64,000 bases of DNA from the NCBI GenBank assembly GCA_000720535.1, contig JOAZ01000010.1:62001-126000 (forward strand), in the 5' to 3' direction. Shown in pieces: positions 54,457 through 63,881 of the stretch (positions are counted from its first letter, which is position 1; every line of letters starts with the position of its first letter). The position numbers and the translations under genes are program-made. This stretch comes from Streptomyces halstedii (GTDB taxonomy: Bacteria > Actinomycetota > Actinomycetes > Streptomycetales > Streptomycetaceae). The notes under the pieces were generated by a model. The model had not been told where the DNA came from, did not search any database, and was given only the letters and a program-made list of their open reading frames with translations.

Positions 54457-55920
54457 TCAGCCCTTGAGGCCGGCCATCCACGCCTCGACCTCGTCGGCCT
54501 GGCGCGGCAGCGTGTCCGAGAGGTTCCGGTTGCCGTCCTCGGTGACGAGGATGTCGTCCTCGATCCGCACGCCGATGCCCCGGTACTCCTCCGGCACGGT
54601 CAGGTCGTCGGCCTGGAAGTACAGTCCGGGCTCGACCGTGAGGCAGACACCGGGCTCCAGGACACCGTCGACGTACGCCTCGGTGCGGGCGGCGGCGCAG
54701 TCGTGGACGTCCATGCCGAGCATGTGGCCGGTGCCGTGCAGCGTCCAGCGGCGCTGGAGGCCGAGCTCCAGGACCTTCTCCACGGTCAGGTCGCCCAGCA
54801 GGCCCCACTCGACCAGCTTCTCGGCGAGCACCCGCTGCGCCGCGTCGTGGAAGTCACGGAAGGCGGCACCGGGCTTCACGGCCGCGATGCCCGCCTCCTG
54901 CGCCTCGTACACGGCGTCGTAGATCTTGCGCTGGAGCGGGGTGAACGAGCCGTTGACCGGCAGCGTGCGCGTCACGTCGGCGGTGTACAGCTCCTCGGTC
55001 TCCACCCCCGCGTCGAGCAGCAGCAGCTCCCCGGGGCGGACCGGTCCGTCGTTGCGCACCCAGTGCAGGGTGGTGGCGTGCGGTCCCGCGGCGCAGATCG
55101 AGCCGTAGCCGATGTCGTTGCCGTCGACCCGGGCGCGGAGGAAGAAGGTGCCCTCGATGTAGCGCTCGCTGGTGGCCTCGGCCTTGTCGAGGACCTTCAC
55201 GACGTCCTCGAAGCCGCGCGCCGTGGCGTCGCAGGCCTTCCGCAGCTCGGAGATCTCGAAGGCGTCCTTGACCAGGCGGGCCTCGGAGAGGAAGACGCGC
55301 AGCTCCTCGTCGCGCTCCGCGGTGACCTTGTCGGTCAGCGCGGCCTCGATCCCCGCGTCGTGCCCGCGGACCACGCGCACCGGGCCCGTGGACTCGGCCA
55401 GGGCGGCCGGGAGTTCGCGGACGTCCTTCGCCGGGAGGCCCAGCAGCTGCTCGGCCTCGCCGAGGGAGTGGCGGCGGCCGACCCACAGCTCGCCCTGGCC
55501 GTCGAGCCAGAACTCGCCGTTGTCGCGGTTGGAGCGCGGCAGCAGGTAGATCGTCGCGTCGTGGCCGCCCTCGACCGGTTCGAGCACCAGGACACCGTCC
55601 TGGGTCCGGTCGCCGGTGAGGTAGGCGTACTCGGTGGAGGCGCGGAACGCGTACTCGGTGTCGTTCGAGCGGGTCCGCAGGTTGCCCGCGGGGACGACGA
55701 GGCGCTCGCCCGGGAAGCGCGCCGAGAGGGCGGCGCGGCGCGTGGCGGTGTACCCGGCCTGGGCGATCGGCTCCAGGCCGTGCAGCTCGGTGTCGGCCCA
55801 GCCGGACCTCATGCTCTCGGCGAGCTCATCGGAAATGCCCGGGTACAGGCCGTTCTTCCGCTGCTTGACCGGCTCTGCTTCAGCTGTCTCCGGGTTCTCC
55901 GGGATGAGCTCCTCAGACAC
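54457..55920 (-). CDS. pepP: Xaa-Pro aminopeptidase (aminopeptidase P)
   Basis: 487 aa from GTG 55920, with AAGGAG 10 bases upstream. The pita-bread metallopeptidase motifs are complete: DAGVE and TADVTRT (Asp ligands), HGTGHMLGMDVHD (His), TVEPGLYF (Glu) and VRIEDDILVTEDG (Glu). N-terminal AMP_N domain over residues ~50-190. It removes N-terminal residues before proline in the cytosol. A 98-bp gap separates it from the PP2C gene, also on the minus strand. Confidence 0.95.
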   Translation of the reverse strand: MSEELIPENPETAEAEPVKQRKNGLYPGISDELAESMRSGWADTELHGLEPIAQAGYTATRRAALSARFPGERLVVPAGNLRTRSNDTEYAFRASTEYAYLTGDRTQDGVLVLEPVEGGHDATIYLLPRSNRDNGEFWLDGQGELWVGRRHSLGEAEQLLGLPAKDVRELPAALAESTGPVRVVRGHDAGIEAALTDKVTAERDEELRVFLSEARLVKDAFEISELRKACDATARGFEDVVKVLDKAEATSERYIEGTFFLRARVDGNDIGYGSICAAGPHATTLHWVRNDGPVRPGELLLLDAGVETEELYTADVTRTLPVNGSFTPLQRKIYDAVYEAQEAGIAAVKPGAAFRDFHDAAQRVLAEKLVEWGLLGDLTVEKVLELGLQRRWTLHGTGHMLGMDVHDCAAARTEAYVDGVLEPGVCLTVEPGLYFQADDLTVPEEYRGIGVRIEDDILVTEDGNRNLSDTLPRQADEVEAWMAGLKG

Positions 55921-56018
55921 GATTTGTCTCTCCTTATACGACACTGGGCCCTCCCCATCGTACGGGCGTACGGAAGGGGGCCCAGGGCCGGAAGACCCTT
56001 ACCGGTCCGAGGGCGCCG

Positions 56019-57389
56019 TCAGTCGAAGCGCACGGCCAGGACGACGACGTCCTCAAGGCCGCCGTCCGGGTCGGGGGCGTCGGGCAGAACCGTCCGCAGG
56101 ACGTGGTCGGCGACGGCTCCGGGGTCGTCGCGGAGGGCGCCGGGTACGCCGGCCGCCGCCGTGAGGAGCCGGGCGAACGCCCCGTCCGTCGGCTCTCCGG
56201 TACGCCGCAGCAGCCCGTCCGTGTAGAGAAGCACCGTTTCGCCTGGGAGCGGGCTGAACTCCACGCTCGGCGCCTCCCAGCGCGACAGCATGCCCAGCGG
56301 CGCGGAGAGCGAGGTCTCCACGAACTCGGTGCGCAGGTCGCCGGTGACCAGCGGCGGGGTGTGGCCGGCGCCGGCCAGCAGGATCGTGCGGTGGTCGGGC
56401 TCGCAGTAGGCGTAGAGGGCGGTGGCCGCGCTCGCCGGTTCGGTCAGCCGCAGCAGCAGTTCGAGGTCGGACAGTACGGCGACGGGGTCCTCGCCCTCCA
56501 TCACCGCGTACGCCCGCAGACCGGCGCGGAGCCGGCCCATGGCGGCCAGGGCGCCCGGTCCGGAACCGTTCACCGAGCCGACGGAGAGGCCCAGCGCGTT
56601 GTCCGGGAGCGGCAGGGCGTCGTACCAGTCGCCGCCGCCGCGTCGGCCGGTCCGGTGGCGGGCGGCCAGCCGGACCCCGGGGGTCCGCGGGAGCCGGCCC
56701 GGCAGCAGCTCCCCGGAGAGTGCGGCGGCGTCCGCCCTGGCCCGCTCCAGCTCCAGCAGACGGTCGAGGTGCTGGGCGGCGCAGCGCCCGTACAACGTGG
56801 CCAGGTGGCGGCGGCGTTCGAGCGGCTCCGCGGGTTCGTCGTAGAGCCAGACGGCCACACCGAGCCGGCCGGCGGAGGCGGTGGCGAGGGGCAGGGTGTA
56901 ACTGGCGGCGTAGCCGACCCGTACGGCGACCTCGCGGGAGCGGGGGTCGAGGCCCGGGTCGCCGAGGAGGTCGGGACTGGCCTGCGGGCCGCCGGTGTCG
57001 GGGAGGCCGTCGAGGAACCGGCCGTGGTCGGTGGCGCCGCGCGGCACGGTCTCGATGTGTCCCAGTTCGGCATGGGTGAGCCCCAGACCGACGGTGCGGG
57101 AGGGGCCCGCGCCGTCGCCCGGTTCGAGGATGAGGAGACCGCGGGGGGCGCCCACCAGGGACGCTCCGGCGTCCAGCAGCTCACGCAGGGCGCTGTCCAG
57201 GGTGCTGGTCCCGGACAGGGCTTCGGTGAGTTCGTGCAGGGTGGTCAGGTCGGAGACCCAGCCGGCCAGCCGGTCCTGGAGGAAGGTGTCGGGCGGGGCC
57301 GGAACATCCGGCAGAGGCGCGGGAGCATGCGTTGAAACAGGAATCGATGAATTGATTCCGGCCACTTTTGGCAGGTGTGGGGCGCTCAT
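56019..57389 (-). CDS. GAF-SpoIIE type PP2C phosphatase
   Basis: 456 aa from ATG 57389 (an in-frame ATG at 57443 would add 18 residues). GAF domain over about 60-225, then a linker and a SpoIIE/PP2C domain with HRTGRRGGGDWYDALPL and the C-terminal GGLEDVVVLAVRF. The metal-binding Asp in GDWYD is present; the last usual DD is here ED. These phosphatases act on anti-anti-sigma factors in partner-switching, so it might pair with one of the RsbW-type proteins at 53727 or 60522. Confidence 0.9.
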   Translation of the reverse strand: MSAPHLPKVAGINSSIPVSTHAPAPLPDVPAPPDTFLQDRLAGWVSDLTTLHELTEALSGTSTLDSALRELLDAGASLVGAPRGLLILEPGDGAGPSRTVGLGLTHAELGHIETVPRGATDHGRFLDGLPDTGGPQASPDLLGDPGLDPRSREVAVRVGYAASYTLPLATASAGRLGVAVWLYDEPAEPLERRRHLATLYGRCAAQHLDRLLELERARADAAALSGELLPGRLPRTPGVRLAARHRTGRRGGGDWYDALPLPDNALGLSVGSVNGSGPGALAAMGRLRAGLRAYAVMEGEDPVAVLSDLELLLRLTEPASAATALYAYCEPDHRTILLAGAGHTPPLVTGDLRTEFVETSLSAPLGMLSRWEAPSVEFSPLPGETVLLYTDGLLRRTGEPTDGAFARLLTAAAGVPGALRDDPGAVADHVLRTVLPDAPDPDGGLEDVVVLAVRFD

Positions 57390-58039
57390 GGCATTCGGCT
57401 TTCCGACCGGTGCGTTCTGTCGAATAGCATCGCAAACCCCCATGTCGTGCTGCGCCGCTATCAGTGCAACCACAGGTACACGCCACCACATCTACACGCA
57501 GAAGTGAGGTGATGTCCAGTATTGTCCCTGGGGTATCTGCGGTGTCCGAGAGACGGCCAACTTGGCCGGAAAATGCACCCCCGTGCGGCTTTTTGGGGTC
57601 GACTGGGCGTGCTCGGTAGGGGGCATCCTCGGGACGGAGAGTCCGGGGGGAGCGTCATCCCGGGCACATGGGGTACGTAATCGTGGATGGCCAGGGGCAG
57701 TTGTCGTTGCCCCGGAACCCGACAACGAGCCCGGGCGTCCTCACCCGTGACGGCCGCACCCCCGCACCGTGAGGCGGGACTGCACGAGAGGCGGCACGCG
57801 CGAAGCGCACGCCGCCCGCGCGAAGTTTTGACTGGACTCGGCTCCGCACCATTCTGTTCGGTTCCACTCTGATCTGTTTTGGTTCCACTTCGATCGACTC
57901 GGCGCACGCTCGGCACCGATTACGTGTCCGTACCTCAGTTCCGACGGCCACGTACGCACAGTGAAGAGACGCACGCGCGGTACGACGAGTGCGTGGTGCG
58001 AAGTGGACCTCGGCGTTCAACGGAAAGGAACGAGCGCTC
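57390..58039. other. 650-bp gap before the primase-polymerase-like gene
   Basis: No gene is supported; short frames on both strands lack coding character. From about 57830 to 58000 the sequence becomes unusually AT-rich for this genome and contains the tandem repeat at 57854-57894, so the promoter and control region of the gene at 58040 is probably here. Confidence 0.45.
57854..57894. promoter_or_regulatory. Two tandem 20/21-bp direct repeats upstream of 58040
   Basis: TCTGTTCGGTTCCACTCTGA (57854-57873) and TCTGTTTTGGTTCCACTTCGA (57874-57894) are back-to-back copies with few differences, about 150 bases before the gene. Repeats of two turns are typical operator spacing. The binder is unknown. 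Confidence 0.5.
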
Positions 58040-58723
58040 ATGCGCGAGATCCTCGGAAGGCGACGCAGGCGCCGGCTCCGGCGCAAGGCACGTTCCGCCC
58101 GTCTCGACGCGGCGCTGACCTGCGCCACCGTCTGGAGATGGCCTCTCGTCCCGGGGGTGGGGGCGGCCACGACGGGCACACGCGGCGAACGCGGGCGCGG
58201 TTGTGCCTGCCCGGACCCCGAGTGCGCGGTACCCGGCGCGCACCCCTTCGATCCCGGCCTCCTCGCGGCGACCACCGACGCGCGCATGGTGCGCTGGTGG
58301 TGGACCAACCGGCCCACGGCCCCGCTCGTCCTGGCCACCGGAGGGCAGGCGCCGTGTGCGCTGAGCCTCCCGGCCGTGGCGGGGGCCCGGGCGCTGGTAG
58401 CGCTCGACGGCATGGGGCTGCGGCTCGGACCCGTCGTGGCGACGCCCACCCGCTGGTCGCTGCTGGTCGCCCCGTACGGCCTGGAACGGCTCGGTGAACT
58501 GCTGCACGCCAAGGACTGGGTGCCCAGCTCCCTGCGGTTCCACGGAGAGGGCGGCTATCTCGTGCTGCCTCCCTCGGAGGTGGGGACCGGGCAGGTGCGC
58601 TGGGAGCGGGAGCCGTCGGCCGGGCCCGGCGCGCCCTGGCTGCCGGATGTGGAGACGGTGCTGGACGCGCTGGTGGAGGCGAGCACCGGCGCTCCGGGCG
58701 GAGGCAGCAGGCTGGCGTACTGA
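58040..58723 (+). CDS. Small bifunctional primase/polymerase-like protein
   Basis: 227 aa from ATG 58040 (AAAGGAA 10 bases upstream). The first ~20 residues are very basic (RRRRRRLRRKARSAR). A Cys-Cys-His cluster CACPDPECAVPGAHP (~residues 55-69) matches the N-terminal zinc-like motif of prim-pol domains found in many Streptomyces plasmid and chromosomal proteins, but the catalytic acidic residues and helicase part are not visible. It is best read as a truncated or regulatory relative. Confidence 0.72.
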   Translation: MREILGRRRRRRLRRKARSARLDAALTCATVWRWPLVPGVGAATTGTRGERGRGCACPDPECAVPGAHPFDPGLLAATTDARMVRWWWTNRPTAPLVLATGGQAPCALSLPAVAGARALVALDGMGLRLGPVVATPTRWSLLVAPYGLERLGELLHAKDWVPSSLRFHGEGGYLVLPPSEVGTGQVRWEREPSAGPGAPWLPDVETVLDALVEASTGAPGGGSRLAY

Positions 58724-59107
58724 CCGCGCGGCGGCCGCGGGGCGCGGAGCGGTGACACGGGTTCGGAACGTCCGCGGACTCGCGGCCCCACCGCACGCCC
58801 CGCGCGGCCACGGCGCGCGGACACGTCCACCACGGGCGGTGCCCACCTCAGGGTGGGTGCCGCCCGTCGTGCGTGTGCCATCTCTGTCCGAAAGCGAACG
58901 GCCGGGGGCGGCGGGGGACGGCGGGGGCTCGCACCGGAGTTCGGGGTACGCGGTGCGGGGACGCGACCGGTGACCGGCCGGAGGCGGGGCGGGGGCGGGG
59001 CGGGGCGCGGAGTCCGTCGCGAGCGGGGCCCGTGGGGCCGGTCCGTGAGAGCGGCTCCACGGCCGCTGTGCAGGGCCTTGTGGTCGTCCGTCTCCGGGAA
59101 CGCGGAC
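58724..59107. other. Convergent gap: hairpin and G-rich tracts
   Basis: An imperfect inverted repeat at 58832-58868 (ACGGGCGG... / ...CCGCCCGT) looks like the terminator of the gene at 58040. G-rich runs follow at 58903-58927 and, most strikingly, GGGGCGGGGGCGGGGCGGGG at 58986-59005, a quadruplex-capable sequence with one-base loops on the + strand. No gene is supported. Confidence 0.6.
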
Positions 59108-59147
59108 GCCCGGTCGCTGGCGACGGGGGATGCACCAGCGACCGGGC
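59108..59147. terminator. Hairpin downstream of the SEC-C protein gene
   Basis: A perfect 13-bp stem (GCCCGGTCGCTGG at 59108-59120 with its complement at 59135-59147) and 14-base loop, 128 bp beyond the minus-strand stop at 59275. It is a plausible terminator of that gene. The region 59148-59230 between them is AT-rich and empty. Confidence 0.6.
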
Positions 59148-59274
59148 TTCCAGAACCGTAACAAGAGATCTGCCGCTTGCAAATTCGATCTCGCCTATTC
59201 GGACAGTGATTTACCGACGAGTACGAGTGCTGTGACAGGTGTCACCGAGGGGGGCTCTGGCCGACGGGACGGTG

Positions 59275-60240
59275 TCAGCTGAGCGTCACCTGACGGTTGG
59301 TGAGACCGCCGCGGGCGCGCCGCTCCTCGCCGGAGAGGGGCGCGTCGGACGCCAGGGCCTCGGCGAGCCGCTCCGCGAACCGGGCGGCGGGCTTCTCGCA
59401 GTCCTGGGCGCCCATGGAGCTCGGCAGGTCCCAGACCGGGACCATCAGGCCGTGCGCCCGGAACGAACCGACGAGCCGGGTGTCGTCGCCCAGCGAGGAG
59501 GCGCCGGCCGCGTGCAGCCGGGCCAGAGCGTCCAGGAGCTGCTCCTCGGGGTACGGCATCACCCAGCGCAGATGGTTCTTCTCCGGTGTCTCGCACCAGT
59601 ACGCGGCGTCCACGCCGCTCAGCAGCGTGGTCGGGATGGCCGCGGCGTTGGCGCGTTCCAGAGAGGCGGAGACCTCGGGCGCGGCGTTCTCCGATTCGGG
59701 CACCCAGAATTCGAAGCCCGGGTGGACCACCGGCTCGAACGGGGCCTCCGGGTCGAGGAGATCCTGGAGGCGCGGCCCGTCGGCGGGTACGCGGCGGGCG
59801 GCGACAGGAGAACCGGGCTCCGCCTCCAGCGCCCGCTGGAGGGTGTCCGCGAGATCGCGGCTGAGGTCGCCCGACGAGGTGTCGTTCTGCAGGGCGAGCA
59901 GGACGGAACCGTCGTCACGGCGGAGGGCCGGCCATGCCATCGGCAGGACGGTCGCGAGGGTGACGGAGGGTACGCCTTCGGGCAGTCCGCCCTTGAGCGT
60001 CAGCTCGACCGTGGCGGCGGGGACCAGCTCACGGAGCGCGATCCAGTCGCACTCGCCGGACAGGCCCTCGAACGGGCGGTGGACCAGCTCGGTCACGGCC
60101 TGGGCGGCGGCGCGTCCGTGACAGGCCTTGTACCGGCGGCCCGAACCGCACGGGCAGGGCTCGCGGGCCCCGACGACCGGGATCTCACCATCCTTGAGCT
60201 GCGGCTTCCCGGCCTTGGACTGAGGGCGCTTCTTGGCCAT
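59275..60240 (-). CDS. SEC-C motif protein (DUF5926-like)
   Basis: 321 aa from ATG 60240. A lysine-rich start ([18 protein letters not shown]) is followed by a SEC-C zinc motif [15 protein letters not shown] (residues ~29-43), the module that in SecA binds zinc. The remainder (~45-300) is a domain I recall only as DUF5926. Role unknown. Conserved in Streptomyces. Confidence 0.85.
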   Translation of the reverse strand: MAKKRPQSKAGKPQLKDGEIPVVGAREPCPCGSGRRYKACHGRAAAQAVTELVHRPFEGLSGECDWIALRELVPAATVELTLKGGLPEGVPSVTLATVLPMAWPALRRDDGSVLLALQNDTSSGDLSRDLADTLQRALEAEPGSPVAARRVPADGPRLQDLLDPEAPFEPVVHPGFEFWVPESENAAPEVSASLERANAAAIPTTLLSGVDAAYWCETPEKNHLRWVMPYPEEQLLDALARLHAAGASSLGDDTRLVGSFRAHGLMVPVWDLPSSMGAQDCEKPAARFAERLAEALASDAPLSGEERRARGGLTNRQVTLS

Positions 60241-60375
60241 GGTGGGCGTTCTCCCGATTGCGACAGTGCGGTCTCGGCCGCGAGCCTAGCCGCCCCTGTC
60301 ACCGCCGGGGCGCACATGCCGCCACCCCGTCGTGCGTACGGACGGGGAGCGGGTTCGCCCGCTCTCCCGGTGCAG

Positions 60376-60474
60376 CCTCGGGCCTGTCCGCCTTTCCCGT
60401 GCCGGCCTCGGGCCTGTCCGCCTTTCCCGTGCCGGCCTCGGGCCTGTCCGCCCTTCCCGTGCCGGCCTCGGGCC
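60376..60474. repeat. 30-bp tandem repeat (3.3 units)
   Basis: Unit beginning CCTCGGGCCTGTCCGCCTTT is repeated at 60376, 60406, 60436 and partly at 60466, nearly identical (one C/T difference in copy 3). It sits between two minus-strand genes. The unit length is a multiple of 3 and every frame is open, but no gene seems to use it. Confidence 0.85.
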
Positions 60475-60521
60475 GGGAGCCGGGCCCGGCCGGTGCACCG
60501 GCCGGTTGGACGCGCCCGCGC

Positions 60522-61160
60522 TCAGCCCGCGTCGTCGAAGGCGTCGAGCGCGTCGGCGAAGCCCAGTCCGTCCAGAGGCCCCAGCCCTTCCAGCGGCCCC
60601 AGCCCGCCCAGCGGGCCGAGCCCGTGCGCGCTGCCCACCGTGCTCAGCCCGCGTGATCCGCGCCGACCCGCGGCCGGGCCCCGGGGCGTGCACGCCTGCG
60701 AGGCGTGGCCGTGGCCCGAGGAGACCAGGGCCCAGACCGTGACCTCGCCCCGGGTGCCGTCCCGGACTCCCCACTCCCGCGCCAGAGCGCTGATGATGTT
60801 CAGCCCGCGGCCGCCCCGCGCGGTCACCGAGGGTGTGGACGGGACGGGCCTGGTCGGGCCCCCGCCGTCCGTGACCTCGACGGTCAGTTCTCCCGCCGGG
60901 TCCACGCGCCATGCGGCGCGGACGTCGCCGTCACCCACATGTGCCTGGCGGTCCAGCGGCTCCAGCGGCCTGCCGTGCCGGCAGGCGTTGCTGAGCAGTT
61001 CGGAAAGGATCAGTACGGCGTCGTCGACCACGGTGTCCGGCACCCCGTTGCCGCGCAGTTGCTCGCGCATACGATGCCGCGCCTGCCCCACGCCCGCAGG
61101 ACCGTGGGGTACGGCCATGCTCGACGACGTCGGCACTTCCTGTGCCATCACAAACGCCAC
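60522..61160 (-). CDS. RsbW-type ATP-binding protein with Gly-Pro-Leu repeat tail
   Basis: 212 aa from GTG 61160, with AAGGAGG 8 bases upstream (ATG 61148 is also in frame). GHKL ATP-binding core: N-box AVLILSELLSNACRHG, G1 VEVTDGGGP, and G2 GGRGLNIISALAREWGV. The C-terminal ~55 residues after EWGVRDGTRGEVTVWALVSS are unrelated and contain a four-fold near-repeat (GLGPLGG, GLGPLEG, GLGPLDG, GLGFAD). The role is a putative anti-sigma or regulatory kinase. Confidence 0.86.
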   Translation of the reverse strand: MAFVMAQEVPTSSSMAVPHGPAGVGQARHRMREQLRGNGVPDTVVDDAVLILSELLSNACRHGRPLEPLDRQAHVGDGDVRAAWRVDPAGELTVEVTDGGGPTRPVPSTPSVTARGGRGLNIISALAREWGVRDGTRGEVTVWALVSSGHGHASQACTPRGPAAGRRGSRGLSTVGSAHGLGPLGGLGPLEGLGPLDGLGFADALDAFDDAG

Positions 61161-61301
61161 CCCCGAGACCTCCTTTGCCCCACGCCACGGATTGGATGCC
61201 CCCCTGGGCCGAGCCGGAAACCGGCCCATGCCCTGTCAGTGATGCACTCGTAACGATCGAATGCGGAGTGAATGCGCCGGTGCACCCCCCCGCAAATGAT
61301 A

Positions 61302-62129
61302 TTAAGAGCGGCCTAGTTGTGACAGAACCTGCTTCGGACGGTTGGTGATGATCGCGTCCACACCGAGGCGTACGCACAGCTCGACGTCCTCCGGCTCGTT
61401 CACCGTCCACACGTGCACCCGGTGTCCCGCGCGGCGCAGTCGCTCGATGTGCCCCGGGTGGTTGCGTACGATCCGCATCCCGGGACCGGCGATCCCCGCC
61501 CCGGCGGGCAGCCGTCCGTCGCGCACCCGGGGGGAGACGAACTGCATCAGGTAGACGGTGGGGATCGTGGGAGCCGCCGCCCGGACGCGGTAGAGGGAGC
61601 GCGAGGAGAAGCTCATGACGCGTACCGGGGACTCCCCCTCGTCCGGCGGGTCGGCCAGGCCGAAGCTCTTGAGGGTCTGGAGCAGGCGTTCCTCGACCTG
61701 CCCGGCCCAGCGGGTGGGGTGCTTGGTCTCGATGGCGAGTTCGAGCGGCCGCCCTTGCGCCCGCACCTCGCAGACCAGTTCGAGGAGCCGTTCCAGGGTC
61801 AGTACGGAGGTGAGCTCGCCGGGCACCGGGTCCCAGTCCGGGGACTCCTCACGGTCCTTCCAGGAGCCGAAGTCGAGGGCGGCCAGATCGGCGAGCTCCA
61901 GTGCGGAGACGGCGCCCCGGCCGTTGGACGTCCGGTTCACCCTGCGGTCGTGGACACAGACCAGCTGTCCGTCGGCGGTGAGCCGTACGTCGCACTCCAG
62001 GGCGTCGGCACCGTCCTCGATCGCCTTCCGGTAGGCGGCCAGGGTGTGCTCGGGCGCGTCGTCGGAGGCTCCGCGGTGGGCGACGACCTGGATGGGGCGG
62101 GGCGTGGAGGGTAGGCGTGCGTGGGTCAC
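61302..62129 (-). CDS. Glycerophosphodiester phosphodiesterase
   Basis: 275 aa from GTG 62129. GDPD TIM-barrel motifs: AHRGASDDAPEHTLAAY (catalytic His), ALECDVRLTADGQLVCVHD (Glu/Asp/His metal site), and the C-terminal RAGHRVHVWTVNEPED and VDAIITNRP. It has no signal peptide, so it should act in the cytosol on glycerophosphodiesters, releasing glycerol-3-phosphate. The N-terminus begins immediately with PRPIQVVAHRG. Confidence 0.94.
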   Translation of the reverse strand: MTHARLPSTPRPIQVVAHRGASDDAPEHTLAAYRKAIEDGADALECDVRLTADGQLVCVHDRRVNRTSNGRGAVSALELADLAALDFGSWKDREESPDWDPVPGELTSVLTLERLLELVCEVRAQGRPLELAIETKHPTRWAGQVEERLLQTLKSFGLADPPDEGESPVRVMSFSSRSLYRVRAAAPTIPTVYLMQFVSPRVRDGRLPAGAGIAGPGMRIVRNHPGHIERLRRAGHRVHVWTVNEPEDVELCVRLGVDAIITNRPKQVLSQLGRS

Positions 62130-62324
62130 GGCGCCATGGTGTCACCGAGACGGCGGCCCCGGAGACCTTCTCGGGGTGGACCGTTTTGCCTGATGTAAAG
62201 ATTGGCGTGCGGATGCACAGGTCTTGCTTACAGTGGCCTGACGTGCTGTGGGAAAAGCTGACCGTAGACACGTGCACAGCGGATCTCTTGCCGAATGCCG
62301 AGTGGAACCGAGGAGTAAAGAGCT

Positions 62325-63821
62325 GTGAGCACCGAGAACGAGGGCAACGAGAACGACGCGGTTCCGGCCGCACCGTCTGTTCCGTCCGTACCTCCTGTGC
62401 CGGCTGCCGCTCCTGAGGGCACCCCGCCCGGAGGCGACCTGCCCGCGTCCGGCCCCGACTCCCGGGGGGACGAACCGACGGCCCAGGTTCCCGCGGCACA
62501 CCAGGAGGGCGGCCCCGCGCCGTCCTTCGACCCGTACGGCCGACCGCAGCAGCCCGGCCAGCCGCCGGCACCGCCCCAGCAGCCCCCGGCCGCGTCGGCC
62601 GCCTGGCCGCCTCCGCCGCCCCCGGTTCCGTCGTACGCGGACGCCGGGTCGCAGCCCTGGGGCGCACCGGTTCACCCGGAGCCGAAGGCCCCGCGCAGAT
62701 CCCGCGCGAGCGGCCTGGTCGCGGCCGTGGCCGTGGCGGCCCTGGTCGCGGGCGGCATCGGCGGGGCCCTCGGGTACTGGGCGGCCGACAGCAACGGCTC
62801 CGGATCCTCCGGTTCGACCACCGTCGCGGCGTCCAACAGTCCCAAGGACCTCAAGCGCGCCGACGGGACGGTCGCGGGGGTCGCGGCGAAGGCGCTGCCC
62901 AGCGTGGTCACCATCGACGCCCAGTCGGGCGACGGCGAGGGCGGCACGGGCACGGGCTTCGTCTACGACAAGGAGGGCCACATCCTCACGAACAACCACG
63001 TGGTGGCCTCCGCGGCGAGCAGCGGTCAGCTGACGGCGACGTTCTCCGACGGCAAGAAGTACGGTGCGGAGGTCGTGGGCCGGGCGGAGGGCTACGACGT
63101 GGCGGTGCTGAAGCTGAAGGACGCCCCGGACGGACTGACCCCGCTGCCCCTCGGCGACTCGGACGAGGTCGCGGTGGGCGATTCCACCATCGCGATCGGC
63201 GCGCCGTTCGGCCTCTCCAACACGGTCACCACCGGCATCATCAGCGCGAAGAACCGCCCGGTCGCCTCCGGTGACGGTTCGAGCAGCGCCAACTCGTACA
63301 TGAGCGCCCTCCAGACGGACGCGTCGATCAACCCGGGGAACTCCGGCGGGCCGCTGCTGGACGCGGGCGGCGCGGTGATCGGCATCAACTCGGCCATCCA
63401 GTCCACCAGCGGGGGCGGTGGCATGGGCCAGTCCCAGGCGGGCTCCATCGGCCTGGGCTTCGCCATCCCCGTCAACCAGGCGAAGAACGTCGCCGAGCAA
63501 CTGATCAAGACCGGCCAGCCGGTGTACCCGGTGATCGGTGCGACGGTGACGATGGAGGAGAAGTCCGGCGGCGCCGTCATCTCGGACAAGGGCGCGGGCG
63601 GCACCCCGGCCGTCACCCCGGACGGTCCCGCGGCCAAGGCGGGCCTGAAGGCCGGAGACGTGATCACGAAGTTCAACGACACGGTGGTCGAGAGCGGGCC
63701 GACCCTGATCGGCGAGATCTGGACGCACAAGCCCGGCGACAAGGTCACCCTCACGTACAAGCGCGGCAGCGAGACGTCGACGGTCGACGTCGTCCTGGGC
63801 GAGCGCAAGGGCGACAGCTGA
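62325..63821 (+). CDS. HtrA/DegP-like trypsin-family serine protease with PDZ domain
   Basis: 498 aa from GTG 62325; AGGAG at 62311-62315 is 9 bases upstream. Layout: Pro/Ala-rich cytosolic N-terminus (~1-125), membrane helix ~126-150, protease domain with catalytic His225 (LTNNHVV), Asp257 (YDVAVLKL) and Ser340 (PGNSGGPLL), then a PDZ domain near residues 400-490 (AKAGLKAGDVITKFND). It is an extracytoplasmic quality-control protease. 60 bp behind it lies a tRNA-Ser gene. Confidence 0.95.
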   Translation: MSTENEGNENDAVPAAPSVPSVPPVPAAAPEGTPPGGDLPASGPDSRGDEPTAQVPAAHQEGGPAPSFDPYGRPQQPGQPPAPPQQPPAASAAWPPPPPPVPSYADAGSQPWGAPVHPEPKAPRRSRASGLVAAVAVAALVAGGIGGALGYWAADSNGSGSSGSTTVAASNSPKDLKRADGTVAGVAAKALPSVVTIDAQSGDGEGGTGTGFVYDKEGHILTNNHVVASAASSGQLTATFSDGKKYGAEVVGRAEGYDVAVLKLKDAPDGLTPLPLGDSDEVAVGDSTIAIGAPFGLSNTVTTGIISAKNRPVASGDGSSSANSYMSALQTDASINPGNSGGPLLDAGGAVIGINSAIQSTSGGGGMGQSQAGSIGLGFAIPVNQAKNVAEQLIKTGQPVYPVIGATVTMEEKSGGAVISDKGAGGTPAVTPDGPAAKAGLKAGDVITKFNDTVVESGPTLIGEIWTHKPGDKVTLTYKRGSETSTVDVVLGERKGDS

Positions 63822-63881
63822 CCGGCTAGGCTGTCCTTCGCGTCGAGGCGGCCCCGGCCTGCGGGATCGACGGCGACGCGG

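Noticed and set aside
62142-63728. 528-codon antisense frame over the HtrA protease
   Set aside because: Shadow of a clear protease gene with an intact His-Asp-Ser set; low-complexity translation.
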